The position numbers were made by a program, and so were the translations under genes. The notes below the pieces were generated by a model. That model had not been told where the DNA came from. It was given only the letters and a program-made list of their open reading frames with translations, and ran no database searches. A stretch of 64,000 bases of DNA from Carya illinoinensis (Eukaryota > Streptophyta > Magnoliopsida > Fagales > Juglandaceae): the NCBI RefSeq assembly GCF_018687715.1, contig NC_056766.1, positions 37,419,433 through 37,483,432 of the forward strand, written 5' to 3'. Numbering within the stretch: position 1 is the first letter of the stretch; every line of letters starts with the position of its first letter. Below, piece after piece: positions 1-12,294 of the stretch.

Positions 1-2174
1 AGTGTGTGGTACAAGGATGATAAGTAGAACTAGAACTCATAGCGAATAAGTTTTTACTCAATAGTATTTTTAATTAGGTGTTGATTGTATTGTGATTACT
101 CCGGCCACAAATATTAATGTTGGAGTTGGTACGTAAGTACAGTCACATACACTCAACCACTTAGGATTTCATGCACATAACAATATTTGATCATGTACCC
201 AATTATCATCATGTAATCATGAGTACTAGTCATGTCAAATTACCAAAATCAATTACGATTGTACCAAATATTTAAGGTGATATATATAAGTTAAGTAAAT
301 TTAATGATTTATCTAACACCATGATCTCCTAGTCAACGAAGCCATCATGAATATTATCGGTTACTCTTATTGAAGACGTAGGCATGTGTTGGGAATTTTT
401 TAAGCGAATCCTTCGTGTATATATATGATGTCGGGACATCATGACTTAACCCAACGACACGTACAAATAACATATATAATAGGACACCATTTTAATGATC
501 AGTACGAGTTTTTCTCCTTAAAATAAAAAAAGTGGTATCAAAATTTGGTTGGACTCTTAGGAGTGTCTTGTACGTACGTATCTAGGCTTTCGTCTAGGTG
601 GCGTTAGATTTGGGCGAGAGCAACTTGGAAAACTTTACGTGCGATTAGGATCGATTGTCAATTTTTAATCCGACTTATGAAACCATCATCTGATATTAAT
701 AGGATTAGGGTTGGGTAGAATGTTCAGTTCAGGTTTACCTGAATTTGACCCGATTAATAATCGAGTCGTATCGGATTAAGCCGCATGTTCACAGGTTGAA
801 CCGATTAAAAGAAAACACGTCTCTTGGATAATCTCGAATTGTTTGGGTTAATTCGATCGGTGATCACAAGTTAATTAAGTTGGATCAATATGTAACTTGC
901 CACATATTTTCAACTAGAAATTGAATTTTAAATTAAAAATATAACTTTTGTTTTGAATATTTTCTTAATATTTTCTTGTTATCCTTTTGTCTTGCTGTAT
1001 AATGGCAGGAATAATGATCAAAATATTTCTATATATAAATATATATATATATATTCTTATTTCTAAATAAGTCAAACGGATCGTATTGAGTCAACCTTTA
1101 AAATAGACGTATCAGATTCCGATTGAAGTGTTTGACCGAAACTGATAACAAATAATCTTATACAAATCCGACACGATTAAGTGATTCACTAGCTTACGAG
1201 ATAGGGTGATTTGTTGTGATCAGTCTGCGTGTAAGGGATAATTATATTTTGTTTTTCTTTATTTTCTTTTAGAGGGTACTAACTGCATACCAAAATTTTG
1301 GTAGGCCATGGCGCCCTCCTCCAAATTAATTGTAATCGTAACATTTTATTAATCTTGCAATATTGCAACCGATCGATCTCCCATTGCTTGCTTTTACTGT
1401 GTATTAATTTGTAGGTTGAGGCACATGTTGATAACTTTTTTTTTGAGTCTTGAATTCATATATATATATATATATATATTGTTGGATGGGATCCGGCCAT
1501 CCCCATTTTTCTTATGTGATAATATTTAATATATAAGTACTATGGTAGATCAATTTGTTTTATATATGAATCTTGTTATAGATGAGTTTAATAACAAGTT
1601 AATCAGTCAGGGCTAGAATAGCAGAATCAGTCATGCTGATAACGTTTTTTTTTAGTCTTGAATTTCATATATATATATATAGAAATATATATTGTCACTA
1701 AATAATGAATATATATATATATATATATTTATATAAGATGAAAAAACTATTAATTAAGATATTAGGTTGCCCCTCAAAGATGGATTTCTATCTCTATCAC
1801 CAGTTATTTGGGTGTAAATTATCATAACTATTTTGAGAAGTTTTAATTTATATATCAAAAGATCATCAGTTGAGTTGTAGCTCAAAGGCAGATTCTCTCT
1901 TCATAGAAATAAAGAGAGGGAAAAGTTGTGAGTATAATAGTACTATATATAGGGTGTAAAAGGAGGAAACAAATTGCAGAGAAGTACACACTGTAAAAGA
2001 GAAATATGAACTAATACAATAGGCAAATATATAAGAATGGGGATTGTTTATCTTGGATGGTAGATTCAAAAAGATAATTTTTCTATCTATATATCGTTAA
2101 AAGTTGGTGAAAATTTTGCAATGATAGTAAATCAATTAAGTCACTAACATTCCTCCATTCATGTGACATTTCAG
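1..2174. other. AT-rich non-coding DNA upstream of the GT47 exon
   Basis: No exon with recognisable similarity was found on either strand. Several (TA)n runs are present, around 1038-1053, 1459-1480 and 1710-1728. A segment of about 65 bases at 1420-1485 (a t-run, then agtcttgaattcat, then (TA)n) recurs in diverged form at 1632-1700, so this is a local duplication. The part at about 640-1210 is rich in cgattaa/ccgatt words and may be a decayed non-autonomous element, but I could not find its ends. If the GT47 gene is intact, this stretch is an intron of more than 2 kb. Confidence 0.5.
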
Positions 2175-2837
2175 GCACCAGAAGTTTCAGCAAATGACCC
2201 TGAACTTTTCAAACACTTTATCAGGGTTCTATGCAATGCCAACACTTCGGAAGGCTTCCAAATTACGAGAGACGTCTCCTTACCTGAAGTTCATTTACGT
2301 GATAAAAACTTGGATATTCCAAGATTTGGCCAACCCCCAAACAAACGTTCGATCTTTGCCTTCTTTGCTGGTGGGGATCACGGGGAAGTAAGGAAGATAT
2401 TGTTTAGGCACTGGAAAAATAAAGACATAGATATTCAAGTGTATGAATATCTCCCAAAAACCACAAATTACTCAAAGCTAATGGGGGAAAGCAAGTTTTG
2501 CTTGTGTCCTAGTGGATGGGAAGTTGCAAGCCCTAGAGTGGTTGAGTCCATACATGCAGGATGCGTCCCAGTTATCATATCCGATAATTATGTGCTACCA
2601 TTCAGTGATGTTCTTGATTGGAGCCGATTTTCAGTTCATATTCCCATTGCGAAGATACCCGAAATGAAGAAGATTTTGCAAGCAATTTCAGAAGAAGAGT
2701 ATTTGGCAAAGCAAAAGCAGGTAATCCAGGTGCAACGACATTTTGCACTCAATAGACCTGCTAAGCCATATGATTTAATACACATGGTGCTGCATTCGGT
2801 ATGGCTTAGGAGGCTTAACATAAGGCTGCCTTTATAA
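2175..2837 (+). CDS. GT47 exostosin-like glycosyltransferase, last exon only
   Basis: This exon encodes the C-terminal 220 residues of a plant exostosin-family (GT47) protein, type II Golgi glycosyltransferases acting on cell-wall polysaccharides. It resembles the group of probable glycosyltransferases that includes At5g03795. Family motifs are clear: [20 protein letters not shown] near the start, [60 protein letters not shown], and the C-terminal [16 protein letters not shown]. The reading frame is intact to the TAA at 2835-2837. The exon starts after the acceptor tttcag at 2169-2174, and a poly(A) signal AATAAA lies at 2875-2880. The family usually has 400-550 residues, so the N-terminal anchor and first half are missing. 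They lie outside the window or were lost. Substrate is not predictable. Confidence 0.85.
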   Translation, partial: APEVSANDPELFKHFIRVLCNANTSEGFQITRDVSLPEVHLRDKNLDIPRFGQPPNKRSIFAFFAGGDHGEVRKILFRHWKNKDIDIQVYEYLPKTTNYSKLMGESKFCLCPSGWEVASPRVVESIHAGCVPVIISDNYVLPFSDVLDWSRFSVHIPIAKIPEMKKILQAISEEEYLAKQKQVIQVQRHFALNRPAKPYDLIHMVLHSVWLRRLNIRLPL

Positions 2838-3278
2838 TGCTTCGAATTTGGATTAAGTTAAGGTTGTGTACATTAATAAAAGATTACAAAGCATACATAG
2901 ATGATAGATCAGTTATATATAGAAACGGAAGAAAAAAAAGTCTGATTTTTTAGTCGGATTTTTTTTTAGAATTTCTCAAGAATTATTATTAATTATTTCG
3001 ATTATTTTATGTATATTGTCGTTGTTGCTTGAACTTCAACTTGTAACAGAAGATGAAACACATAAATTCGGGAAACTTGAGCCTGAAACATTGGTGTTTG
3101 AAATGGATCAAATATTCAAAACTAGGTAGAGAAATTTGGGAATGATGATGCTAATTTTTTGAGCAAGACATTTAAACGGGACAAAATACTTCCCGTTACC
3201 AAAAAAATAAAAAAAATAAAAATCAAATTAGGATGAAATTTGAGATCCGTGCATATAGATTACTAAATCCAAACAGAG
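2838..3278. other. 3' region of the GT47 exon and intergenic DNA
   Basis: This holds the likely 3' UTR, with AATAAA at 2875-2880. A short palindrome around 2939-2962 (agtctgatttttt/agtcggattttttt) could fold but has no assigned role. No gene was seen. Confidence 0.4.
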
Positions 3279-5009
3279 TTAATGTATTTTGTAGAGTGCG
3301 CAAGTGCTAGCGCAAGTGCAGTACAGTCACTTTAAAAAAGAGTAAAGTTTACTATTAAGAAATTAATTTTTTATAAGGATCTTATATTTATTTACTTTTT
3401 TCTAAAATGATTGCGCGCGCGGTGATTGTGATAGAACCCCATTAAGAGAAGGGCCAACCTAGCCCACCCATGGGCTTATGCATGCCATGGGTCAACTTGG
3501 TCCATGCCAATTATTTTATTACTTATTGTTTATTTTAATTTAATTATTTATTTTCCAAGGGACCTATTGGGGGTTTCCAAGTTGTAATCATTATAAATAG
3601 GACCCTTAGTCTTTACATTTACATCTTTTGGCAAATTTCCTAGAGGAAGATTATTTTGTTTAGGAGATCAACCATCGATGTTAGGCACTTGGACTTTTTG
3701 AGTGTAATTCGTGAATCCCAAAGAGAGGATCACACCTTGCAATTCGTGAATAGATATGATTCATTTATCTTATTCTTGCAACTTGGTGCAATTCGTGAAT
3801 CCAAGTTGAGTTATTCAATATATGAGGTTTATTCAATTCTTAAGCAATTTGTGAATCAAGTATTGAATTAGTATTGTTTATGCTTTTGTTCATTCAAGTT
3901 CATAAATTTGTTCTTTTGTTCTTGAGTGTTCTTCATATTTTTTGCTCTTCCAATCCATCAAATCAATAAAATCTCCCAACACTTGTGTTTCTCAACTTTC
4001 TATAAAGTGTTTGCTCCATCTTTTTAGCCTTGGCCGAATTTCACTTCTTTTGGGAATTGAATTCAAATTTTGGCAAATCCTTGCCTAATTTGAATTGTCT
4101 AATCCACTCACTCATCTTGCCAATTAAGGTTCCTATAATTTAGGAATCCTAATTGACCAAGCCCTCCTTCTATAGCCGGCCATACACCTCATCCCTTAAT
4201 TTAAGGAATTGTCAATTATCTCCAATCCCTTAAATCCTCCATCCCTTGATTTAAGGAATTATTAATTATCTTCAATTTTTTAAATCTCTCATCCCTTAAA
4301 TCTCTCAAGTCCAATTTGACTTACCAAACTAGCCCCACCAAATTCTCAAGGATTCTTACGACTTAGGAATCCTCCCAAAACCCTATCCTCCATCCACTCA
4401 AATCACTCAAACCACCCGATCCCTAAAATCACTCCGTTCTTAGAATTCCTCAAGTCAAGCAAAACCCTCTCCACTTGCCAAAACCGAAACCATTTCTTTC
4501 CTTGATAGATTCCTACAGCTTAGGAATTTTCCCTCAACCATCTCTATCTTTTCAAATCCTACCAAAGATCCTCATCCTTTTACCTTATCCAACTCCTATC
4601 TTCCCTATCTTACCTTAGCCAATCCCTAAAATCAAGGAGCAATCTATCTTACACTCCAACCATAATCCATCACTTCCCAATTTCGTAATCCCCCTTAGCC
4701 ACCACCTAAAATCCTAGCTACACTTTACCATACCTACCCTAAGTATCATCCAAGTGGCCCCAACATCAAGGGCAGCCATTAAGTCATTTCACCTTGCATT
4801 AAACACACCGAATCAACACCTAGCTTATCCAATTTCACCATATCCGCTATCATTCCTCCACCCAAACACTATCCTTTGTTGAAGACCAAGCAAGTTGGCA
4901 AGATCACTCAGTCACCAATATCACTAAGGCGAGCTCGTGGTCCTTAGTGTTAGGGACAAGACCGGGGTCCCTAACAGATTGACACTTACGATTGCAATTA
5001 TCATTTCTC
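3279..5009. repeat. Foldback MITE copy split by the solo LTR
   Basis: The left part (3279-3428) carries tagagtgcgcaagtg and a tcactttaaaaaagagtaaa spacer. The right part resumes at 4977 (target duplication) with acacttacgattgcaatt and ends atcatttctc at about 5009. If the LTR and one GATTG copy are removed, the two halves join into a foldback element resembling the copies at 5443-5645 and 29286-29441. Outer ends are approximate. Confidence 0.6.
3429..4976 (+). mobile_element. Solo LTR of an LTR retrotransposon, TSD GATTG
   Basis: The 1548-bp segment starts TGATAGAACCCC and ends GGGGTCCCTAACA. It is flanked by perfect 5-bp direct repeats GATTG at 3424-3428 and 4977-4981, the signature of LTR integration. 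No gag-pol is present, so it is a solo LTR left by LTR-LTR recombination. A TATA box (TATAAATAG) lies at about 3592-3600 and a poly(A)-type signal (aatcaataaaatc) near 3960-3972, so U3-R-U5 order reads on the plus strand. Between them, the word caattcgtgaat(c) recurs several times (about 3706-3860). The open frame at 3656-3871 comes from these repeats and is not a gene. The superfamily (Ty3 or Ty1) cannot be told without internal sequence. Confidence 0.85.
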
Positions 5010-5442
5010 ATCTAGATATAAGCACACGTTGAGATCACCTTATAATTTGGCTCCTCATCTCAATAATGGAACAAAATTATATAATTTTCCATAATAAAAA
5101 TCAAAAGATCATGATCAGCTCGCTCTTCTAAATACAAATATAGCCTGATTGGTTATACAAATTAATGTACATTGAATGCATTAATTTGCTCATGCATGCA
5201 GCGGTTTATATATTATATCCATTATTTTTTCTTTTTTGGAGAAAAAGGCCACAACACAACCACCAGGTTCATTGCTTGGTGTTGATCATAAAGTTTGAAT
5301 AGATTGAGATTAGTCACATGCATGTCTGTCTGATCTCCACAAAAATGTTGACAAAATAAGACTCATGCAGCTTGACTTTTTCGTTTATGCGTATGTATTA
5401 TATATTACATATACACAATATATTGATAATATATAAAAATTA

Positions 5443-5645
5443 GAGAAATGATATTTGTAATTGTATGTAGAGTGTGTGAATACTACTGCACAATAATCTT
5501 TTTGAAAAAAATAAGTAAATACGGAATTGATCATATGAAAAAACTAATTTGTTAATAGTAGAGTACCCCAGCCACTCTTTTACAAAAAGATTACGTGACG
5601 CTTAATTGCACACTCTACAACTGTATATATGTAACAATATTTATT
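5443..5645. repeat. Foldback MITE copy, about 200 bp
   Basis: The left arm begins gagaaatgatatttgtaatt and contains tgtagagtgtgtg. The right arm contains gcacactctacaactgta and ends near gtaacaatattt. The arms pair as an imperfect hairpin around a central 100-bp spacer. It is the same family as 3279-5009 and 29286-29441. No coding capacity. Confidence 0.6.
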
Positions 5646-5720
5646 ATCAGTATTACATATATGTGATAATAATATATAAAATATTAGCTATAAATTATTC
5701 ATTAATTACTTATAAATAAT

Positions 5721-6826
5721 TAGGGGTGTGCATCCGGATCCGGATATCCGGCCAAAACTGGATTTGGATCGGGATTTCTAAACCCGGGCTGTTATCCGCC
5801 CGGATTGAATCCGGACTCAATCCGGGCGGATAACCGGAGTCAATCCAGATATCCGAATTGTAATTGGATATCCGGATTTTTGTTTATTTTTTGGGCATCA
5901 ATGGTCAATCTCCTCTCACCTGAATCAGTGAATCGACAAATACTCACAAACCCTTCTCCTTAACCCTAGGTCCCCTCGTGGACACCACCTCCATCACCAC
6001 CACCACCGTCATCTCCATCGGCGCCAATTAAGGACGCCAAGCCGCAGAACACTTCACTGCAGGGCCCACACAGGAATGAAGTTGGTGGTGTCTCATCTAG
6101 CCACTCACCGGAAGTCGAGTCTACACGGCCTCTTCTCAAAAAGCTTCTAGACTGTGTCACTGTGCTAGCGATTCGGAACCTGGTCCTGCTGTGAAATCTG
6201 GTGAGAAAAGCTTGACTGTCACTGAAGAAGAGAGCACGTCCGAGGATTTCACACTGATTTACAAATCTCTTAACTATGCGTGCCCATACTCGAAGTTTGC
6301 ACATTTAACAACAAACCAAGCAATCCTTGAAGCTACAGACGGGGCAACCAAGATTCACATAGTAGATTTCGGCATCGTTCAAGGGGTTCAATGGGCAGCG
6401 CTTCTACAAGCTTTGGCGACCCGTTCCACCGGAAAGCCCACTACGTTTCGCATCTCGGGCATACCCACCTCGGCTCTAGGAAAATCTCCGGCTGCTTCCC
6501 TATTGGCAACCAGAAACTGGCTATGAAACTCCCGTCATCGTCGAAACTACTCTTTGGCTGGCCAAATCGCTGAGTCCAAAAATTGGTACTTTGGGGGAAT
6601 ACAAAGTCAATTTGAACAGTGTCGACCAAAAAAATAATAATTAAAAGAGCAAGTGTATCTGTATAACCCGGTTACAGATTACCGGGTTATAAAACCGGAT
6701 CCGTAACTAGATCCGGATTTATAAAAACCGCCCGGGTGTAATCCGGGCGGATAACCGCCCGGATTCATCCAGATCTAGATTTCCAAACCGGACCAGAAAA
6801 AAATCCGGTCCGGATGCACACCCCTA
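5721..6826. mobile_element. Non-autonomous hAT element carrying a gene fragment (Pack-type)
   Basis: The 1106-bp element has inverted ends TAGGGGTGTGCATCCGG (left, 5721) and CCGGATGCACACCCCTA (right, to 6826). It is flanked by a perfect 8-bp target duplication TAAATAAT at 5713-5720 and 6827-6834, as expected for hAT transposons. Both subterminal regions are dense in short ATCCGG / CCGGAT / ATCCGGGCGGATAACC words in both orientations, which look like transposase-binding repeats. No transposase is encoded. The middle is a rearranged fragment of a GRAS gene (separate entry), so this copy captured host coding sequence. Confidence 0.85.
6021..6626 (+). pseudogene. Captured SCL4/SCL7-like GRAS transcription factor fragment
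   Basis: Three blocks of GRAS-domain sequence lie in order but not in one frame. First is [10 protein letters not shown] (about 6127-6157), the start of the leucine-rich repeat region. Next is [20 protein letters not shown] followed by [14 protein letters not shown] and the VHIID-type motif [20 protein letters not shown] (about 6238-6410), running to [20 protein letters not shown]. Last is ETPVIVETTLWLAKSLSPK and GTLGEYKVNLNSVD (about 6523-6626). In intact GRAS proteins these blocks are separated by many more residues, so at least two internal deletions and frameshifts have occurred. The match is to the SCL4/SCL7 group as I remember it. It sits wholly inside the hAT element and has no promoter or start of its own, so a functional protein is not expected. 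Confidence 0.8.
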
Positions 6827-6834
6827 TAAATAAT

Positions 6835-7546
6835 CTTATAAGTATATCGTAAAAAAAAAATGCAATAAACAATATTCTAATTATGCAAGGAACAGATTTC
6901 TGTGGGATGTAATCTATGGCGGATTGAATCAAGCTAGGATGCGTGCTTGATTACAATAATAATTATAAAAAAAAAAAATTACAAAGAGATGATTAAAGCT
7001 ATTTTATAAGGTCCAAGTTGGCTAATTAACACATTTTTCTAATGATCGAATGTGGAAATAATTATTGAGATAATTATCATAAACAATTGATGAAAATTCT
7101 GATTTTGAAATTATGGAAACACTCACTACTTCCCAAGAAAACCTAGTCAAGGAGACCAAAAAATAAGTTTTTCCAGCGAACTTTATCGCCAGAATATATA
7201 TGATTTGCCACGATAGCAACATCAGGCAATGATGGCGAGTTTTATCCACAGGACATAGTTTAACATGACAAATAAATATGTTGGGCAGGCAGAACTAGCC
7301 GGAAATATTCATTCCTGACGATCTGACCTCCCTGGAAATAGTCTTTCATTGGAGAGAATGGAAAATAGATTGACTAGCTAGAGCTTGATGGAAAATTAAT
7401 GAAGCAGCACAATCACACGAAGCCATAAGTCATAAAGTGAGGAGGATATATTTCCATGTAGGAAAAGAGAGAGAAGTATGTGTCGATAAAGAGAATGGAA
7501 AACGGATTGGCAGGCGCATTGGGCTTGCACATCTTAATATTATATT
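6835..7546. other. Intergenic, no gene seen
   Basis: AT-rich sequence with A-runs at 6851-6859 and 6968-6978. No coding or repeat structure was recognised. Confidence 0.4.
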
Positions 7547-8364
7547 TGTGACGCCCCAGTTCCTCACTTAGAATTTGACGGAGAATGAAGCGTCAGAACA
7601 TGCTACACATGGTTATATACTCTTGTTCATGATAAAAAAATATGCAATGCAACTAGCATATATTTAACAGTATGCAATAATCACAGTTGATTTTTTTTTT
7701 CTTTCTTTCAGGGTGTCATAAGATGTACTAGAATAACCCAAAACCCCAATCTTATCATAAAACACCAAATCACACATGCTCATCTATTAACCTCCAAGAA
7801 AATTTATGAGACATAAAATTTATCAGATCTCAAACCTTCAATATACATAAAATTTCATTTCTTAACGAGAAACTAGAGGATGAACTCCAAGAGGTCTCTC
7901 AAGCTAAGTATCTCTTGCTAATTAGTTTCATCAAGCCCTACATGTACTTTGTCATCCCTCTCTGTAACAAAATCTACTCTTCTAGGATGGGAATAGTAGT
8001 GGGATCCATGAACCACAATATGAGATTCTTAAAATCTCAATAAGAAAACTAATAACATACATCATCTCATAAATGCATGAATAGCAATAAACATGAAATG
8101 TATGCATAAGTGGCATGAACTTCACTTATGCATGACTTGAGACATCGTCACTTGACTTGAACATGCTTGCTTTTATAAAACATCTTTTTATAAAACATGA
8201 ATTTATTATTTTCATAAAACATCATCATCATTCTTTCTTATTCATCTTCTTATTAAGAGTATGGATGTTTCACGATTCCCCATAAGACCATGTGTTCCTA
8301 CTGGTTACTCATCACATCATAGGTTCGTACACAAACTATGAATATGTTCTTATCTCATGGGGTT
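7547..8364. mobile_element. Fragment of an older LTR-like element hosting later insertions
   Basis: It begins TGTGACGCCCCAG, the same type of terminus as the LTRs nested to its right. Its body is otherwise different (TC-runs and CATAAAACATC words). The apparent continuation reappears between the later insertions at 11583-12294 and 14792-14933, judged by similar catgcttcat / tcataaaa / aacat-rich composition. The far end was not found, so the boundary and the continuity are tentative. Confidence 0.35.
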
Positions 8365-10773
8365 TGTGACACCCCCAACTCCCATGTATGGACATGTGGA
8401 AATCGAGGTATTGAGATGATGACAACACGAGTCACGAATCCCATCGCCAAGTGCCAAGTGTGTGTACATGCAACACGTGTACATCAAAAAATAATGCATC
8501 GGTTAATAAAAGTCTTTCAACTAAGTACTAGAATTTTGTTCAAATACAAACTCGCTTAAAACAAACGTATTAAAATAATACAAGTCCCAATAATGTCACA
8601 AATTCAAAAATAGATAATTAAAGAAGGAAAATAGTACAAGCCAAAAGCTCTATTCAATCCTCTGGCAGAGCGGCCTCATCAGGCTCAATCTCCCCTTCAT
8701 CTGCATCAAAATTTATGGTACCAAAGACAATATCGCAGGTAAGTAATAATTCAAGCAACCCACAAGATAGAAATACATTAAAATCTCAACAATATACATG
8801 AACATGATGCCATATACATGGGATCTAAAAATAACATGTCCAAAAAATAATCATTTTTCCAACGTATGCCAAAAATTCCATTTTTGGCCCAAACAATTCC
8901 ATTAAAACATTTCCTCGCTATTATTTCAGATAATGGCCCAAAACAAGAAATCCATAATTTTTCAAGAAAATGGTCCATGAAAATTCATTAATAAAAATAT
9001 TGCCATTTCCCATAAAATGGCCCACAAATATCCTTTAACCAAATCTCGCTATTTTTTCAGAAAATGGCCCATTAACCATTATCAAAACCAATTTCCAATT
9101 TTATTTGTACGCACCATGATCTTCCATAGGGATCATATTCACACTCTGGCTCCTATATCACACCGCAGGTAATGACCACGCATGTGACATCTACATGAGC
9201 GATACCAAGCTTCGCACCTAGCTTGTACCATGACAAGACATCCTCTAGTCCTCGCCAGTCGAGGGACCACAGAGTCGACACAATAGTGTTACCGTATTGT
9301 CCGAGCCTGTTGTAGTCCGGTGACAACCCATGAGACGTCACTCAGTATATTTCGCTCCCGAGTGACCAGAGGAGCTCCATCGAGAAAATGCTCTATCCTA
9401 ATTTGGGGTTGTGATACACACGCACCCAAAAATCCATTAACACTTGAAAACTCAGTTTTCAATTTTCAACACATGTACATGCATGCACCATGTAATGAAA
9501 AAGACAAATTATCCAATAAACCCAACATCATCCAAATATAAATAACTCTATTCTCAAATCCATCTAACTCCTGACTCCTTGGATTCAGTTCGACACAATA
9601 AACCAATCACAAATTATTGTTAAAGAAAAAATATATTTAAATCTTAAAGAAAGTTTGAAAAATACTTACAACGCTATAAAATAATTTTTGAAAGATTACG
9701 GAAGTGCAAAAAGTGGCGGTAAAGCAACGTAACAATGCAAAATGCACTGTAGCCGTGGGTCACAAAATACCCACTTTTGAATGGGGATAAATTAAGACTT
9801 GAGATTGATAGAGAATGACTTAGAGGTGCTAGTGAAGCTAGTGGAAGTGGTGGTTGGCCGTGGGTGGCAGCGAAAACGGCAGTGGAAGTGAAAAACGGCC
9901 AAAACAGAGTTGTGCATGTGGTGGTTGCTCCGCCGATGAATCAAAATTGGAAATGGGTGGGTTAGGTCGGCAAGAGGTTGATGATAAAGTGATGAAGAAA
10001 TGGTGGTTGGTGGTTTCGCGAGGGTAGCATTAGAGCACTTGAACGCCACAGCTTGGAAGAGCATGTGCGGCACAGCGGTGGCACTAGGTGGTCTGAAAAT
10101 GGAGGGGAGTGTTCATTGGCCAAAAGGGAGTCGAATGGTGGGGGTGGTGACAGCCACACCGGTGCGACGGTGGCACTAGGGGCTGACGAATAAAATGGGT
10201 AGAGAAAGGGGAAGGGGACATCATGCACGGGAGGGAGGAAGAGCAGTAGAAGAAAGAAGAAAAAAAAAAAAGAAAAAGAAAGAAGAAAAAGGGAAAAGAA
10301 AAAGAGGAGGAAAAAGAAAAAGAAAAAAAGAAAAAGGAAGGAAAAGAAAATATGATCCAGTCCTCACATATTGGGTAAAGAAAATGATCAAACGAAAACT
10401 AATTTTAAAACGACGAATTAAATGAAATAATTTAAATACAGTGACTTTATAAAATAAAATATTAGAATTCAAGAATAAACTATTTTAAAATAAAGAGCAC
10501 AATAAAATAAATAAAAATCCAAATAAAAAAACTATAACTCAATATTAATAAAATAAAATAGTTAAAGCCCAACAATAAAATAATTCAAGATAGAGAGTAA
10601 TTTAAATGTGAAGTAATTATTAATATCAAGAAAACACAATATTTAAATCTCACAACTTAAAAATCATAAAACAATACAACGAAAAATATGTTTAATTTAA
10701 AATAAGAGAACCACTTATTATAATAATTTAGAAAATCCTTCAGTAAAAATACACGTAAATATGGTGTATCACA
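8365..10773 (-). mobile_element. LTR copy A of the TGTGACxCCCC...TATCACA family
   Basis: It starts TGTGACACCCCCAACTCCC and ends GGTGTATCACA. It shares landmarks with copies B (12295), C (15256) and D (14934): the acatgcaacacgtgt word near the left end, caactaagtattagaat, a purine-rich stretch about 500 bp before the right end, and an A/T-rich last 400 bp. Read on the minus strand it has the usual LTR look (TGTGATATC start), so the source element was probably minus-oriented. Flanks GGGTT and AGGGG do not match as a target duplication. A second partial 3' segment follows directly. Confidence 0.6.
8643..8722 (-). other. Conserved acidic short frame in LTR copy A
   Basis: On the minus strand the frame reads INFDADEGEIEPDEAALPED then a stop. 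Copies B, C and D keep the same pattern at the equivalent place (see the hunt section). Whether it is translated is unknown. Confidence 0.4.
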
Positions 10774-11582
<809 letters not shown>

Positions 11583-12294
11583 GAGTCTCCATGTTGTCTT
11601 ATTCTATAGGGTTACCATAGTGTCACTAGCACCCACCAACATTAAGTGCAATGGCTTCACTTCAACAATCTTCTGATTCCATATAAATCTTGTTGATGGT
11701 TCTTTATCAACTCCATTATTAAACACTTTAGAGTAAACATAGGAGTTTCACTAGAATAGTTCCCTATCCTAGCCTTTAGGGTCCTGACAAAATATTATTC
11801 ATGCTTCACTCATGCTTCATCATGACATGCCCTTAAGCTTCATAAAATAATATAATAGATACCATAACATGAACATCTCAATCATACCTGAATTGAGAAC
11901 ATAAAGTTAGAGCATGGCATATAACATGGCATATCAGAGAGCAGTTCCATCATGTATACATTTTTGAAATAATAAGAACATATTCACCATATTCACAACA
12001 CATACTATAATCATCTCAAATATAATTATATTTTAGACATAATTGTGAGTGCATTGTTTATTATCAGTCATATAATTAAGAATCATCAATAAGATGGAAT
12101 CTAAGTTATCTTTGTCGCACTATTTTCCTAGAATTAGTTCACAGCTCGTGTCTGTACAAAGTATTAACGTTACAAACATTTCATTTCTTAAGATTTTAAT
12201 AAATCAAATAACACCAAAAGAAATATTCTCTTCATACAAAGATCATTACTAATAATATCATAAAATTAATTAAATAATAATATGATATAACAAA
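11583..12294. other. Sequence between LTR copies A and B
   Basis: AT-rich, with catgcttcatcatgacatg and cataacatgaac words. It is probably part of the older host element that begins at 7547. No gene was seen. Confidence 0.3.

Noticed and set aside
3656..3871. Plus-strand frame of 71 codons in the solo LTR
   Set aside because: It is made by repeats of caattcgtgaatc in the R/U5 part of the LTR.
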